Assembly (NCBI RefSeq): GCF_965201005.1
Contig: NZ_OZ241747.1
Coordinates: 930,001-994,000, forward strand
Direction: 5' to 3'
DNA length: 64,000 bases
From: Mucilaginibacter_A sp965201005
GTDB taxonomy: Bacteria; Bacteroidota; Bacteroidia; Sphingobacteriales; Sphingobacteriaceae
This document shows positions 24,615 through 33,577 of this stretch, piece after piece. Positions within the stretch are counted from its first letter, which is position 1, and each line of letters starts with the position of its first letter. The notes beneath the pieces were generated by a model. That model was not told the origin of the DNA. It was given only the letters and a program-made list of their open reading frames with translations, and did no database searches. A program made the position numbers and the translations under genes.

Positions 24615-25202
24615 TTACTTTTTGCCTGGCGTTGCAGCTTCCTGCTCGGCCTGACGCAATGCACGTGAAGTAGTTACCGAAACAATGGTATCTTCCGGAG
24701 AATTGGTGATCGTTAAGTTTGGCAATTTGATTTCGCTAACTTTTACAGATTTGCCAACTTCCAGTGTTTCGATGCTTACCTCGATAGCATCCAAAAGATC
24801 TTTCGGGAAGCCTTTTACACGCAGTTTACGCAGTTTTTGCACTAATTTACCACCGGTTTTTACGCCTGGCGAAGTACCTGTCAGCAATACCGGGATTTCC
24901 ATTGTGATGACTTTATTTTCATTCAGCAATAAAAAATCCACGTGCAATAACTGGTCGGTTACCGGATGAAACTGCGTGGCTTGTACAATGGCCTGGCTTT
25001 TTACACCGGCAACTTCTAAATCGATGAAATGAACTTCGGGCGTGTAAAGCACCGGTTTCAAATCAGCTGCAGACACAGCAAAGTGGGTTTGGGTATCCCC
25101 ACCATAAAGAACTGCCGGCACCATGCCCTGATAACGCAGCTCTTTAGCGTCTCTTTTCCCTACGTTCTCTCTTGAAGAACCGCTAATAGCAATTGATTTC
25201 AT
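24615..25202 (-). CDS. rplY: 50S ribosomal protein L25 / general stress protein Ctc
   Basis: A 195-residue long-form L25 (Ctc type). The N-terminal L25 fold starts KSIAISGSSRENVGKRDAKE and contains GMVPAVLYGG, which contacts 5S rRNA. The C-terminal TL5-like beta domain holds VITMEIPVLLTGTSPGVKTG and KVSEIKLPNLTI. The sequence ends in a short basic tail. The order prs, rplY, pth on one strand is widespread. Heptamer array 5 separates it from prs. Confidence 0.95.
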   Translation of the reverse strand: MKSIAISGSSRENVGKRDAKELRYQGMVPAVLYGGDTQTHFAVSAADLKPVLYTPEVHFIDLEVAGVKSQAIVQATQFHPVTDQLLHVDFLLLNENKVITMEIPVLLTGTSPGVKTGGKLVQKLRKLRVKGFPKDLLDAIEVSIETLEVGKSVKVSEIKLPNLTITNSPEDTIVSVTTSRALRQAEQEAATPGKK

Positions 25203-25238
25203 TTGTGTTGTTTGTTTATTTATTAATATTTATTCATT

Positions 25239-25309
25239 GTTGATGGTTAATAGTTCATGGTGCTTGCAAATTTGCTATGGCTATCAACTATAAACCATTA
25301 CCTATTAAC
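25239..25309. repeat. Paired heptamer-phased array 5 between prs and rplY
   Basis: GTT at 25239, 25246 and 25253, with GTG at 25260, is followed by the complementary arm AAC at 25286 and 25293, ACC at 25300 and AAC at 25307, all 7 bp apart. Same layout as arrays 1, 3 and 4. Confidence 0.75.
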
Positions 25310-25315
25310 CTTCTC

Positions 25316-26260
25316 TCATTCCACATTAAAAAGCTGACTGATCGATCCATGTTCGTTGACGTTGGTAATTGCGCTTGCAAATAATTTAGCGGCCGAAAGT
25401 ACCCGTATTTTACTGCTTTGCTGTTTTAGCGGGATGGTATCTGTAACAATCAGTTCTGTTAAAGCCGATTTTTCGATCGTGTTATAAGCATCACCGGATA
25501 AAATGGGATGCGTACAAACGGCTCTTACGCTCCGGGCACCGCGGTCCATGATCAAACCGGCCGCTTTGGCCAGCGTTCTGGCGGTATCGCACATATCATC
25601 AATCAGCACAATGTCCTGGTCGGTTACATCGCCAATGATCGTCATTGATTCAATTTCGTTGGCGCGCTTACGTTGTTTATCGCAGATAACTACCTCTGCA
25701 TTAAAGTATTTGGCAAAAGTTCTGGCCCGGTACGAGCCGCCCATATCCGGCGAAGCAATAGTTAAACGCTGTAAATTTAAGCTCTTGATATAGGGCACAA
25801 AAATAATCGCCGCATCCAGATGATCTACCGGAACATCAAAGAAACCTTGTATCTGGGAGGCGTGCAAATCCATCGTCATGATGCGATTGATACCTGCCGC
25901 AACCAGCAGATTAGCAACTAATTTGGCACCGATGGCCACACGCGGCTTGTCTTTCCGGTCCTGCCGGGCCAAACCAAAATACGGGATCACAGCCGTTACA
26001 TAATGTGCCGATGCGCGGCGTGCGGCATCGATCATCATCAGCAATTCCATCAAATTATCGGTTGGCGGATTGGTGGACTGGATCAAAAAAACATCCGATC
26101 CGCGTACCGATTCATTAAAATAAGGTTGAAATTCGCCGTCACTGAAACGCGATAAAGTTACTTTGCCCAATTCTTTTCCGTACGAATCCGCAATTTTTTT
26201 AGAAAGTTCCAGTGTGCCGGAACCTGAAAACAATTTTATGGGATTGAACTGAATCGGCAT
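25316..26260 (-). CDS. prs: Ribose-phosphate pyrophosphokinase
   Basis: A 314-residue class I PRPP synthase that makes PRPP from ribose 5-phosphate and ATP. Motifs are FSDGEFQPYFNESVRGSDVF near residue 40, YFGLARQDRK near 100, the DLHASQIQGFFDVPVDHL region near 135 and the PRPP-binding loop DIVLIDDMCDTARTLAKAAG near 225. Length is normal. It heads the prs-rplY-pth unit, 35 bp downstream of a tRNA-Gln terminator. Confidence 0.97.
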   Translation of the reverse strand: MPIQFNPIKLFSGSGTLELSKKIADSYGKELGKVTLSRFSDGEFQPYFNESVRGSDVFLIQSTNPPTDNLMELLMMIDAARRASAHYVTAVIPYFGLARQDRKDKPRVAIGAKLVANLLVAAGINRIMTMDLHASQIQGFFDVPVDHLDAAIIFVPYIKSLNLQRLTIASPDMGGSYRARTFAKYFNAEVVICDKQRKRANEIESMTIIGDVTDQDIVLIDDMCDTARTLAKAAGLIMDRGARSVRAVCTHPILSGDAYNTIEKSALTELIVTDTIPLKQQSSKIRVLSAAKLFASAITNVNEHGSISQLFNVE

Positions 26261-26294
26261 GATGCGTAAAATAGGGTACAGCCTTCAAAAAAAG

Positions 26295-26328
26295 AAAGCA
26301 GACAGCCAAACTTCAGCTCATCTGCTTT
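26295..26328 (-). terminator. Terminator after tRNA-Gln
   Basis: AAAGCAGA and TCTGCTTT form an 8-bp stem with an 18-bp loop between the tRNA 3' end and the prs start. Confidence 0.55.
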
Positions 26329-26334
26329 TTTAAT

Positions 26335-26408
26335 TGGTTGCCCGACCAGGATTCGAACCTAGACAAACGGTACCAAAAACCGTCGTACTACCTTTATACT
26401 ATCGGGCA
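26335..26408 (-). tRNA. tRNA-Gln(TTG)
   Basis: The minus strand folds with acceptor TGCCCGA/TCGGGCA, anticodon stem ACGGT/ACCGT around the loop TTTTGGT (anticodon TTG) and T-arm CTAGG-TTCGAAT-CCTGG. The 3' CCA is encoded (26335-26337). Confidence 0.95.
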
Positions 26409-26504
26409 AGCTGCTTTTCGTTCAATATCAAACCTCCCGAAAAGGAATGCAAATATAGGACGATAAATTAAATTGTCAAATCCATTTTTCAAAATTTTAC
26501 CTGC

Positions 26505-26515
26505 TAAAAGAAGCA
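26505..26515 (-). repeat. 11-bp word upstream of the DUF2723 gene
   Basis: TAAAAGAAGCA preceded by AAAATTTTACCTGC. It lies in the divergent gap between tRNA-Gln and DUF2723. The same extended half occurs at 29798 after that gene, so matching copies bracket it. Confidence 0.7.
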
Positions 26516-26603
26516 TCCGGATTTTAATTGTTAAAACCTGTTAAACTATTTTCCGGCGGTGTAAAACTTCGTTATAGTTTATTAATTTCGGCACCTGATA
26601 AAT

Positions 26604-29600
26604 ATGCCCAGAAATTTTACCTCAATGAAGTATCACAAGATCAATAACCTGTTTGGCTGGCTGGCCTTTTTCATTGCTGCCGCCACTTATATTTTAACGC
26701 TCGAACCGTATGCCAGTTTCTGGGATTGCGGCGAATTTATTGCCTGCGCATACCGTTTGCAGGTGGCGCATCAGCCTGGTGCACCGCTGTTTACGATGAT
26801 CGGCAAAGTGTTTTCGCTGCTGGCCGCGGATAGGACCAAAGTGGCTTACATGATCAACATGAGTTCCGGATTGGCCAGTGCCGCCACGATCATGTTTTTG
26901 TTTTGGACGATCACCGCGCTTGCCAAAAAAATAGTGGTAAAAACAGCATCAGAGATTAGTTTAAACCAAACCATCCTCATTATTGGTGCCGGTTTGGTTG
27001 GCTCGCTGGCTTATGCCTGGTCGGACACGTTCTGGTTTTCGGCCGTAGAATCCGAAGTTTATGCACAATCTTCATTATGTACCGCTATTGTTTTTTGGGC
27101 GATCATGAAGTGGGACGCACACGCCGATGAGCCTGGGGCCGATAAATGGATCATCTTTATTGCTTATGTGATGGGTTTGTCCATCGGCATACACCTGTTA
27201 AACCTGCTGGCCATCCCGGCAATTGCCTGTGTTTATTACTTCCGCAGAACACCAAAAGCTACAGCACGCGGCACCATTGCAGCACTTTTTGTTGGGGTGA
27301 TTATTGTTGCAGCGGTTTTGTGGGGGATTATACAGTACGTGGTCAAAGGTGCGGCTTATGCTGATTTGCTGTTTGTAAACACTTTTAATTTCGGTTTCTG
27401 GAGCGGTGCCACCACGTTTTTTGTGTTGATCATCATCACCATAACGGCCGGGATTATGTACACCCTGAAACCGGCCAGGCCAGCCATCATCGTGGCGGCA
27501 GTTGCTTTTATTTTGGTGCTGCTGGTTAGCGGCGGTATCATCGGTGCCATTGTTGGGGTTGCAATTGTGGCTTTTCTGGAATATGTGGTCAAAATCAGAG
27601 AAAAACGTGTTGCGCTGAACATGATACTGACCTGTACTGTTTTTATCCTGTTTGGTTATAGTTCTTTTGCGATGCTGGTGATCCGCGCCAAAGCGCACAC
27701 CAACCTGAACAACAGCGAACCGGACAATGCTTTTGCTTTGCTTAGTTACCTGAACCGCGATCAGTACGGCGATACACCATTGTTGTACGGCCAGTATTAT
27801 GATTCTAAAGCGGTAGATCAGAAAGAAGGTGCCACGCTTTATCGAAAAGGAAAAGAAAAATATGAGGTTTCGGGCAAAAAGCAGGTGCTGGTTTATGATC
27901 GGAACACGTTGTTCCCGCGCATGTTTAGCGATAAACCGGAGCATGTTGGTTTTTATAAAGACTGGATGCACATCGGCGAAGGCCAAAGCCCGACTTTTGC
28001 AGATGATTTAGGCTTCTTTTTTAGCTGGCAGGTCAACCAAATGTACACCCGTTATTTGCTGTGGAATTTTGTTGGACGCCAAAATGATGCCGACGGACAA
28101 AGCAATAACATTACCGATGGCAACTGGCTGAGCGGCATTAAACCAATCGATGCGCTGCGTTTGGGCAACCAGAGTGCTTTGCCGCCAACCATAACGATGG
28201 ACAAATCCTACAACCGCATGTTCTTTCTGCCGCTGATCTTAGGGTTGATCGGTGCTTTTTATCACTTCAAGAAAAATCAAAAAGATGCTGGCGTAGTTGG
28301 TTTACTGTTCTTTTTTACCGGTATTGCCATTTTGCTTTACCTTAACCAGGACCCGCTGCAACCGCGCGAACGGGATTATGCCTACGCCGGTTCGTTTTAC
28401 GCTTTTGCCATTTGGATTGGGCTTGGTACTTTGTTTATCGCCGAAAAATTGCGAAAGTACGCCAACCCGCAAACGGCAGCCATTGGTGCAACCGTAGTTT
28501 GTTTGTTGGCCGCGCCGGTTTTGATGGCTTCGCAGGAATGGAACGACCATGACCGCTCCACCAAAACCACGCCGCGCGATATGGCTTATAATTACCTCAA
28601 TTCCTGCGCGCCAAATGCTATTTTGTTCACTTATGGTGATAACGATACGTATCCGTTGTGGTACATTCAGGAAGTGGAAAATGTGCGCCCGGATGTGCGG
28701 ATAGTGAACTTAAGTTTGCTGGGGACCGATTGGTACACGCGTCAAATGAAGCAGAAAATGAATGAATCTGCACCGTTGCCAATCACGATGCCGAACGAAA
28801 AATTTGAAGCTGGTGTGCGTGATATGACTTATTACAATGATTCTAAACTTCCGGGAAACGTAGAGCTAAAAGATGTTTTCGATTTTATGACTTCCGATGA
28901 CCCTCGCGCCAAAGTAGAATATGAGAACGGACAAAGCATGAATTATCTTCCCACTAAAAACCTAAAGTGGACGGTTAATCCGGATGAAGTTGTGAAAACA
29001 GGTACTGTTCCGGCTTCGGAAAAAGGAAGGATTTTGCCGGAAATAGATTGGAAATATCCAAGTAATTATGTTACCAAAGATAATTTGGTAATGATGGACA
29101 TCCTTTCGCACAACAACTGGAAACGCCCGGTTTATTTTGCCATCACCGTTGGCAATGATAATATGATGGGTTTGGATAAATACATGTACAACGAAGGTTT
29201 TGCTTACCGCCTGATGCCGTTGAAACCGGATACCGCAGCCGGCACTACTGAAAGGAGCAATACTTTGCTGATGTACAACAACGTGATGAACAAATTTCGT
29301 TGGGGAAACATGAAAAACGCTTCGTACCTGGACCACGAATCACGCACAATGTTTTATCCGGTGATTTTGCGCACGTTTTTAAGCCTAACCGAAAACCTGT
29401 ACAAAGAAGGCCATCCGGACCTGGCCAAAAAGGTGTTGCACAGATATCAGGAAGTAATGCCGGATTTAAACCCTTACACCGATATTGCTATTCGTAAATT
29501 TTACCTGGCCGATCTGGCTTTTCAGTTAAACGAGCGTAAAGTTGGCGAAGATATGGTGAACAAAATTATCAGCTACGTTTCGGGGCAGATGAATTATTTT

Positions 29601-29786
29601 GCTTCGATGAACGATGACAACAAACGCATGTCTGGCCGCGATATTCAATTGTGCCTTTCTGTAACCAATGAACTGGTCAAGCTGACAAAAGAGAACAACG
29701 AACCTGCATTGAACAAAAAAGTAACGGCCATGATGGCGGATTATCAAACCAAATTCGGGGCGATGTTTCAGCAGCAACTGCAGTAA
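26604..29786 (+). CDS. DUF2723 (TMEM260-like) large membrane protein
   Basis: A 1060-residue protein. The N-terminal half is polytopic. DUF2723 opens with TYILTLEPYASFWDCGEFIA, followed by RLQVAHQPGAPLF, and there are further membrane spans to about residue 340 and again near 540-640. The C-terminal part is soluble and TPR-like. Animal TMEM260 is an O-mannosyltransferase with the same E-x-x-x-x-D-x-GE N-terminal loop, so a polyprenyl-sugar-dependent glycosyltransferase role is plausible but inferred. Two 11-bp words lie within it (26938, 27635). It ends at a strong terminator. Confidence 0.88.
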   Translation: MPRNFTSMKYHKINNLFGWLAFFIAAATYILTLEPYASFWDCGEFIACAYRLQVAHQPGAPLFTMIGKVFSLLAADRTKVAYMINMSSGLASAATIMFLFWTITALAKKIVVKTASEISLNQTILIIGAGLVGSLAYAWSDTFWFSAVESEVYAQSSLCTAIVFWAIMKWDAHADEPGADKWIIFIAYVMGLSIGIHLLNLLAIPAIACVYYFRRTPKATARGTIAALFVGVIIVAAVLWGIIQYVVKGAAYADLLFVNTFNFGFWSGATTFFVLIIITITAGIMYTLKPARPAIIVAAVAFILVLLVSGGIIGAIVGVAIVAFLEYVVKIREKRVALNMILTCTVFILFGYSSFAMLVIRAKAHTNLNNSEPDNAFALLSYLNRDQYGDTPLLYGQYYDSKAVDQKEGATLYRKGKEKYEVSGKKQVLVYDRNTLFPRMFSDKPEHVGFYKDWMHIGEGQSPTFADDLGFFFSWQVNQMYTRYLLWNFVGRQNDADGQSNNITDGNWLSGIKPIDALRLGNQSALPPTITMDKSYNRMFFLPLILGLIGAFYHFKKNQKDAGVVGLLFFFTGIAILLYLNQDPLQPRERDYAYAGSFYAFAIWIGLGTLFIAEKLRKYANPQTAAIGATVVCLLAAPVLMASQEWNDHDRSTKTTPRDMAYNYLNSCAPNAILFTYGDNDTYPLWYIQEVENVRPDVRIVNLSLLGTDWYTRQMKQKMNESAPLPITMPNEKFEAGVRDMTYYNDSKLPGNVELKDVFDFMTSDDPRAKVEYENGQSMNYLPTKNLKWTVNPDEVVKTGTVPASEKGRILPEIDWKYPSNYVTKDNLVMMDILSHNNWKRPVYFAITVGNDNMMGLDKYMYNEGFAYRLMPLKPDTAAGTTERSNTLLMYNNVMNKFRWGNMKNASYLDHESRTMFYPVILRTFLSLTENLYKEGHPDLAKKVLHRYQEVMPDLNPYTDIAIRKFYLADLAFQLNERKVGEDMVNKIISYVSGQMNYFASMNDDNKRMSGRDIQLCLSVTNELVKLTKENNEPALNKKVTAMMADYQTKFGAMFQQQLQ

Positions 29787-29797
29787 AATTTACCTGC

Positions 29798-29936
29798 TAA
29801 AAGAAGCATTCAACAAAAAATCCCGGATTGTTTTCCGGGATTTTTTTTATTTGGTTTATGTTGAAACATGTTATTTTAACACGATAAAAGGATTTTTTAT
29901 TTTAAATCGGCTTAATTTTTACCTGTAAAAGAAGCA
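29798..29936. repeat. Two same-orientation 11-bp words downstream of DUF2723
   Basis: TAAAAGAAGCA at 29798-29808, 12 bp after the stop, and again at 29926-29936. Both are preceded by a TTTACCTG-type half. The terminator hairpin lies between them. Confidence 0.7.
29815..29846 (+). terminator. Rho-independent terminator after DUF2723
   Basis: AAAAAATCCCGGA and TCCGGGATTTTTT form a 13-bp stem with a TTGTTT loop and a T-run. Confidence 0.85.
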
Positions 29937-29974
29937 TTATGCTTTGAAAAAGTATTTCCTCAACAAAAAGACAC

Positions 29975-30979
29975 TTATTCTGAAGGTGTTTCTTCTTCCG
30001 AAGCTTCCGGCAAATGAAATTCACTTTCATCAATTACTACGCCCATTGCACAAAATTTTTCAATCCGCTCGTTCACCATTTCATCCACGTTTTTGGCTTT
30101 TAAGTTAGCCAGATCATCAACCAGCACTTGCTTTAAAGTCGCAATCATCGCTTCCGGGTCTTGGTGCGCGCCACCGAGCGGTTCTTCAATAATACCGTCG
30201 ATCAGCCTGTTTTTATACATCTCGGCAGAAGTCAGTTTTAAAACTTCTGCGGCTTTTTCCTTATTGTCCCAGTTTCTCCACAAAATAGAAGAGCAGGATT
30301 CCGGCGAAATTACTGAATACCAGGTATGTTTAAGCATGTAAACCTTATCGCCAATGCCAATCCCTAATGCACCGCCGGAAGCACCTTCGCCAATAATCAC
30401 ACAAATTACAGGAACTTTGAGTACAGACATTTCCATCAGATTACGTGCGATCGCTTCGCCTTGCCCGCGTTCTTCGGCTTCCAAACCCGGATAAGCGCCC
30501 GGCGTATCAATAAAAGTGATGATCGGTTTGCCAAATTTTTCCGCCATTTTCATCAGGCGCAGTGCTTTACGGTAACCTTCCGGATTGGCCATCCCGAAAT
30601 TACGGTACTGGCGCATTTTGGTGTTGGCCCCTTTTTGATGGCCGATGAACATCACTGTTTGCCCCTCAATCGAGCCAAAACCGCCCACAATCGCTTTGTC
30701 ATCACCAATGTTGCGGTCGCCATGCAGCTCAATAAAATCCTTGCTCATCGCTTCAATATATTGCAGCGTGTAAGGGCGTTCGGGGTGGCGGGAGATCTGT
30801 ACATTTTGCCAGCCGTTTAAATTACCATAGATTTCTTCTTGTTTTGACTGCAAATTCTGGCGCAGTTCTGCCAGCGCGGCCGACATATCGACCTTGTTTT
30901 TCTCTTCCACCTGCTGCACTTTCTCAATCTGTTGCTGCAGTTCACCTATCGGCTTCTCAAAATCAAATGTAATTTTCAT
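29975..30979 (-). CDS. accA: Acetyl-CoA carboxylase carboxyltransferase subunit alpha
   Basis: A 334-residue crotonase-fold subunit that with AccD transfers CO2 from biotin to acetyl-CoA, the first step of fatty acid synthesis. Recognisable segments are the N-terminal coiled coil (FEKPIGELQQQIEKVQQVEE), RHPERPYTLQYIEAM, ELHGDRNIGDDKAIVGGFG, TFIDTPGAYPGLEAEERGQG and IGEGASGGALGIGIGDKVYM. The last 20 residues are acidic. Upstream, TACCTTTG on the minus strand (30996-31003) resembles a Bacteroidota -7 element. Confidence 0.96.
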   Translation of the reverse strand: MKITFDFEKPIGELQQQIEKVQQVEEKNKVDMSAALAELRQNLQSKQEEIYGNLNGWQNVQISRHPERPYTLQYIEAMSKDFIELHGDRNIGDDKAIVGGFGSIEGQTVMFIGHQKGANTKMRQYRNFGMANPEGYRKALRLMKMAEKFGKPIITFIDTPGAYPGLEAEERGQGEAIARNLMEMSVLKVPVICVIIGEGASGGALGIGIGDKVYMLKHTWYSVISPESCSSILWRNWDNKEKAAEVLKLTSAEMYKNRLIDGIIEEPLGGAHQDPEAMIATLKQVLVDDLANLKAKNVDEMVNERIEKFCAMGVVIDESEFHLPEASEEETPSE

Positions 30980-31029
30980 GCTCTTTTATGGGCTGCAAAG
31001 GTATAAAATAGGGTTTGCAATTCGGGTTG

Positions 31030-31560
31030 TCAATTCTGCAACAGCACTTTATATTTTTTTATCTGGGTTGAAGTCAGTACCGCTTCGGTTTTAACGCAGG
31101 CCTGCAACAAAGCGTTCCGTAGTTCGCCCTGGTACAAACCGTATCGGTTGGTATAATAAATCAGCTTGCCATTGTTTATTTTTTTGTAGCGGAAAAGGCT
31201 GTCCAACGTCCGTTCGTTGGTAATCAAAAAGTTGTTCATTTCAATAACCTTTCGTTTCAGTTCCGTGTTTATTTGGTTGATGACAAATTTTTGCCGGTCG
31301 TTCAATTGCAGTTGCTTTTGCCAATTCAGCACGTTTTGGGGCGATGGGTACTGGTTGTGGTCGGCCACATCCAGCAAGCCCGGCTGGTTTTTACTAATCT
31401 GGTAAGCTTGAAATTTTTGCAAAAATGCTTCTTTTACCGGTATATTTTCAGGCCGTTTCAGACTGTCGGTTTGTGCTTTAGCCTGATCGAAAACAATGAT
31501 CAGCAGTAACCCTGAACACAAGATTCCCCAACAAAAGCCCGAAGTAGATTTTAACCCCAT
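31030..31560 (-). CDS. Hypothetical exported protein (Spy/CpxP-like helical)
   Basis: A 176-residue protein starting MGLKSTSGFCWGILCSGLLL, with a signal-like hydrophobic segment ending near AKAQ. The mature part is helical. LQLNDRQKFVINQINTELKR followed by KVIEMNNFL resembles the LTxxQ helices of Spy/CpxP-type periplasmic proteins. The resemblance is weak and no function is claimed. The ATG at 31560 is the last base of an 11-bp word (TACTGTTTTTATG), and another word lies inside (31426-31436). Not in an obvious operon. Confidence 0.6.
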   Translation of the reverse strand: MGLKSTSGFCWGILCSGLLLIIVFDQAKAQTDSLKRPENIPVKEAFLQKFQAYQISKNQPGLLDVADHNQYPSPQNVLNWQKQLQLNDRQKFVINQINTELKRKVIEMNNFLITNERTLDSLFRYKKINNGKLIYYTNRYGLYQGELRNALLQACVKTEAVLTSTQIKKYKVLLQN

Positions 31561-31661
31561 AAAAACAGTATGCCAATAACCGCAAATTTTGAAACGAATA
31601 AAGCGGTTTAGATGCAAATCCGAAGCACAACGTATTGAAAAAAATATTTTTTATTTCTTTT

Positions 31662-31690
31662 TTGATATTCCGGTTTTACGTTTATCTTCG
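31662..31690 (+). promoter_or_regulatory. Promoter of tRNA-Glu
   Basis: TTG at 31662-31664 and TATCTTCG at 31683-31690 (one mismatch to TAnnTTTG) with an 18-bp spacer fit the Bacteroidota -33/-7 layout, about 24 bp before the tRNA. Confidence 0.45.
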
Positions 31691-31713
31691 CCTTCCCAAA
31701 ACGGAAACAAATT

Positions 31714-31785
31714 GGCCCGTTCGTCTAGGGGTTAGGACGTTAGATTTTCATTCTAGAAACAGGGGTTCGATTCCCCTACGGGCTA
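31714..31785 (+). tRNA. tRNA-Glu(TTC), island integration site
   Basis: Acceptor GGCCCGT pairs with ACGGGCT. The anticodon loop TTTTCAT gives TTC, and the T-arm is AGGGG-TTCGATT-CCCCT. CCA is not encoded. The integrase gene begins 250 bp downstream in the same direction, the usual arrangement for an element inserted at a tRNA 3' end. Confidence 0.95.
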
Positions 31786-31810
31786 CAAAAATCGATGTCA
31801 AATCATTCAA

Positions 31811-31839
31811 AAAGCTGTAAATCCTTGGTTTGCAGCTTT
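31811..31839 (+). terminator. Terminator downstream of tRNA-Glu
   Basis: AAAGCTG and CAGCTTT, extended by AAA/TTT and CC/GG pairs, are followed by CTTTTTTT. Confidence 0.65.
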
Positions 31840-32549
31840 CTTTTTTTCCGACAAAAACCCGTTTTATTCACCAAATCGTATCGTTGAAGTGAGTAATTCG
31901 GTGAGCCGGAAAAGTTAAGCTGGTGACTCACTGAAAACCATGTAACTTATTGTATTACAAGGTGTTCGATTAACGTACATCTTGTAACTGAGGTAGCTGC
32001 AAACTTATTTTGTTTCACAATTTAAGCTTGTTTTTATGGAATTAGGTTACAGTCTGCTCTTTTATCTGAAAAAGCCCAAAAACTACACATCGGGGAATAT
32101 TCCTGTTTACATGCGCTTTACGGTTAATGGGATACCTAAAGAATGTGCCACTACCCGGACCGCTGATCCTGAAAAGTGGTGCTCTAAAACCAACCGGGAA
32201 GGCGGCAAAACCGAATCTACTAAATCCCTGAATTACCACCTGGATGACCTTCAACAAAAGGTGCATAATGCACATGCGCTACTGGTACGGGAGGGAAAGC
32301 ACATTACCGCTGCTTGCTTAAGGGATAAGTTCCTTGGTAGGGACAAACCACAAAAAGTTCTGCAACTATTAGAAATTTTCCGTTTGCACAATAAGCAAAT
32401 GCAGGAGCTGATCGGGAAGGAATTCGAGGAGAACACCTTAAAGGGATATCGTACTTGCCTACTCCACCTGACCGGCTTTATCCAAAAAAACTATCAATCG
32501 GATGATCTGGCGATCAATTTGCTTGATTACAATTTTATTAATGATTTTA

Positions 32550-33577
32550 ACGTGTTGTGCGATTAAAAAGCCAAATCATATTTTAGATGATTTAGCGGTT
32601 TGTTATTGTTGTTATTAATGAATTGCAGACAGGTTACAGCAGTAAGTTTAGTCAATATCCGTACTGATAAACCAGCAAGCGATTTTGCATAATTGCGTTT
32701 GAGCATAAACTGATCGCAGAGTTGGGCAAATAAGGTCTCCATACGCTTTCTGAACCGCCTGAAGATAGGTTGGAAACGTTCTTTATTTTGCTGATTGTTA
32801 CGCATAGGCGTTTTTAGATCAACTTTAACGGAGTGAAAAAGGTCAGACTGCCAGGTTTTGGATAGATAACCTTTATCTCCAATAAGGGTGCAATTATTTA
32901 ATCCTGAATGCTTTACCTCGTTGAGGTAATGAATATCATGGACGCTTGCCTTACTTAAATCCATCGAATGAAATATGCCCCTGACAGATGTTACAAGGTG
33001 TAGTTTGTAGCCGAAATACCAGGCTTTGTTCACGGATGAATAGCCTTTGTCGGGCGCAGTCTCAAAATTTTCCCGACAAATTTTCCCCGACTTTTCCCGG
33101 GCGGTCTTGCAAATAGGAACTGGTATGGAGTCTATAAGAAATGTACTTTCAGATTGGTTCATGCCATCGGCAAGCAACTGATTTAACTGCTGAAGATATG
33201 GGCCAAGTATTTTCCTGCGCCGGTTAAAATTACAGCGGTGGATGAGGTTAGGAAAATCGGCTTTATAATCCTTGTTAAGTTTGCCAAAAAGGTAGCTTTC
33301 GGAATCGATGCCTACTGATTCAGCCGTGATACTCAAAGCAATGATCTGACAATCAGACAATTTCGGCTGTCTTGGATAGAACTTAAAGTTACCATCGGAA
33401 TTGATAGAGGATTTAAAAACAGATTTGGTAATATCTAAAAATAAATAGAAATTGCTCGAAAGGTTGTGCATAAAGAAACATTTAATTGGAGTTAAATATT
33501 CTTTAATATATTGATTATTAATATAATGCACAACTTTTTCTTTCATTCCATTATCCTTTTTTAATCGCACAACACGT
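32550..33577 (-). mobile_element. IS982-family insertion sequence, copy 1
   Basis: Inverted ends ACGTGTTGTGCGATTAAAA (left) and the complementary TTTTAATCGCACAACACGT (right) bound 1028 bp. The integrase sequence TAATGATTTTA is repeated at 32539-32549 and 33578-33588. The transposase frame is intact. The exact edge is ambiguous by up to 3 bp because the ends and target share bases. Confidence 0.9.
32563..33471 (-). CDS. IS982-family transposase, copy 1 (intact)
   Basis: A 302-residue DDE transposase from the start MHNLSSNFYLFLDITKSVFK. The in-frame upstream codons are ignored because copy 2 also begins MHNLSS. IS982 hallmarks are KLSDCQIIALSITAESVGID, the first catalytic Asp in FLIDSIPVPICK, the second in LIGDKGYLS and the glutamate-bearing RKRMETLFAQLCDQFMLKRN near the C-terminus. 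It transposes its own element. About 85% of residues look shared with copy 2 by eye. Confidence 0.9.
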   Translation of the reverse strand: MHNLSSNFYLFLDITKSVFKSSINSDGNFKFYPRQPKLSDCQIIALSITAESVGIDSESYLFGKLNKDYKADFPNLIHRCNFNRRRKILGPYLQQLNQLLADGMNQSESTFLIDSIPVPICKTAREKSGKICRENFETAPDKGYSSVNKAWYFGYKLHLVTSVRGIFHSMDLSKASVHDIHYLNEVKHSGLNNCTLIGDKGYLSKTWQSDLFHSVKVDLKTPMRNNQQNKERFQPIFRRFRKRMETLFAQLCDQFMLKRNYAKSLAGLSVRILTKLTAVTCLQFINNNNNKPLNHLKYDLAF

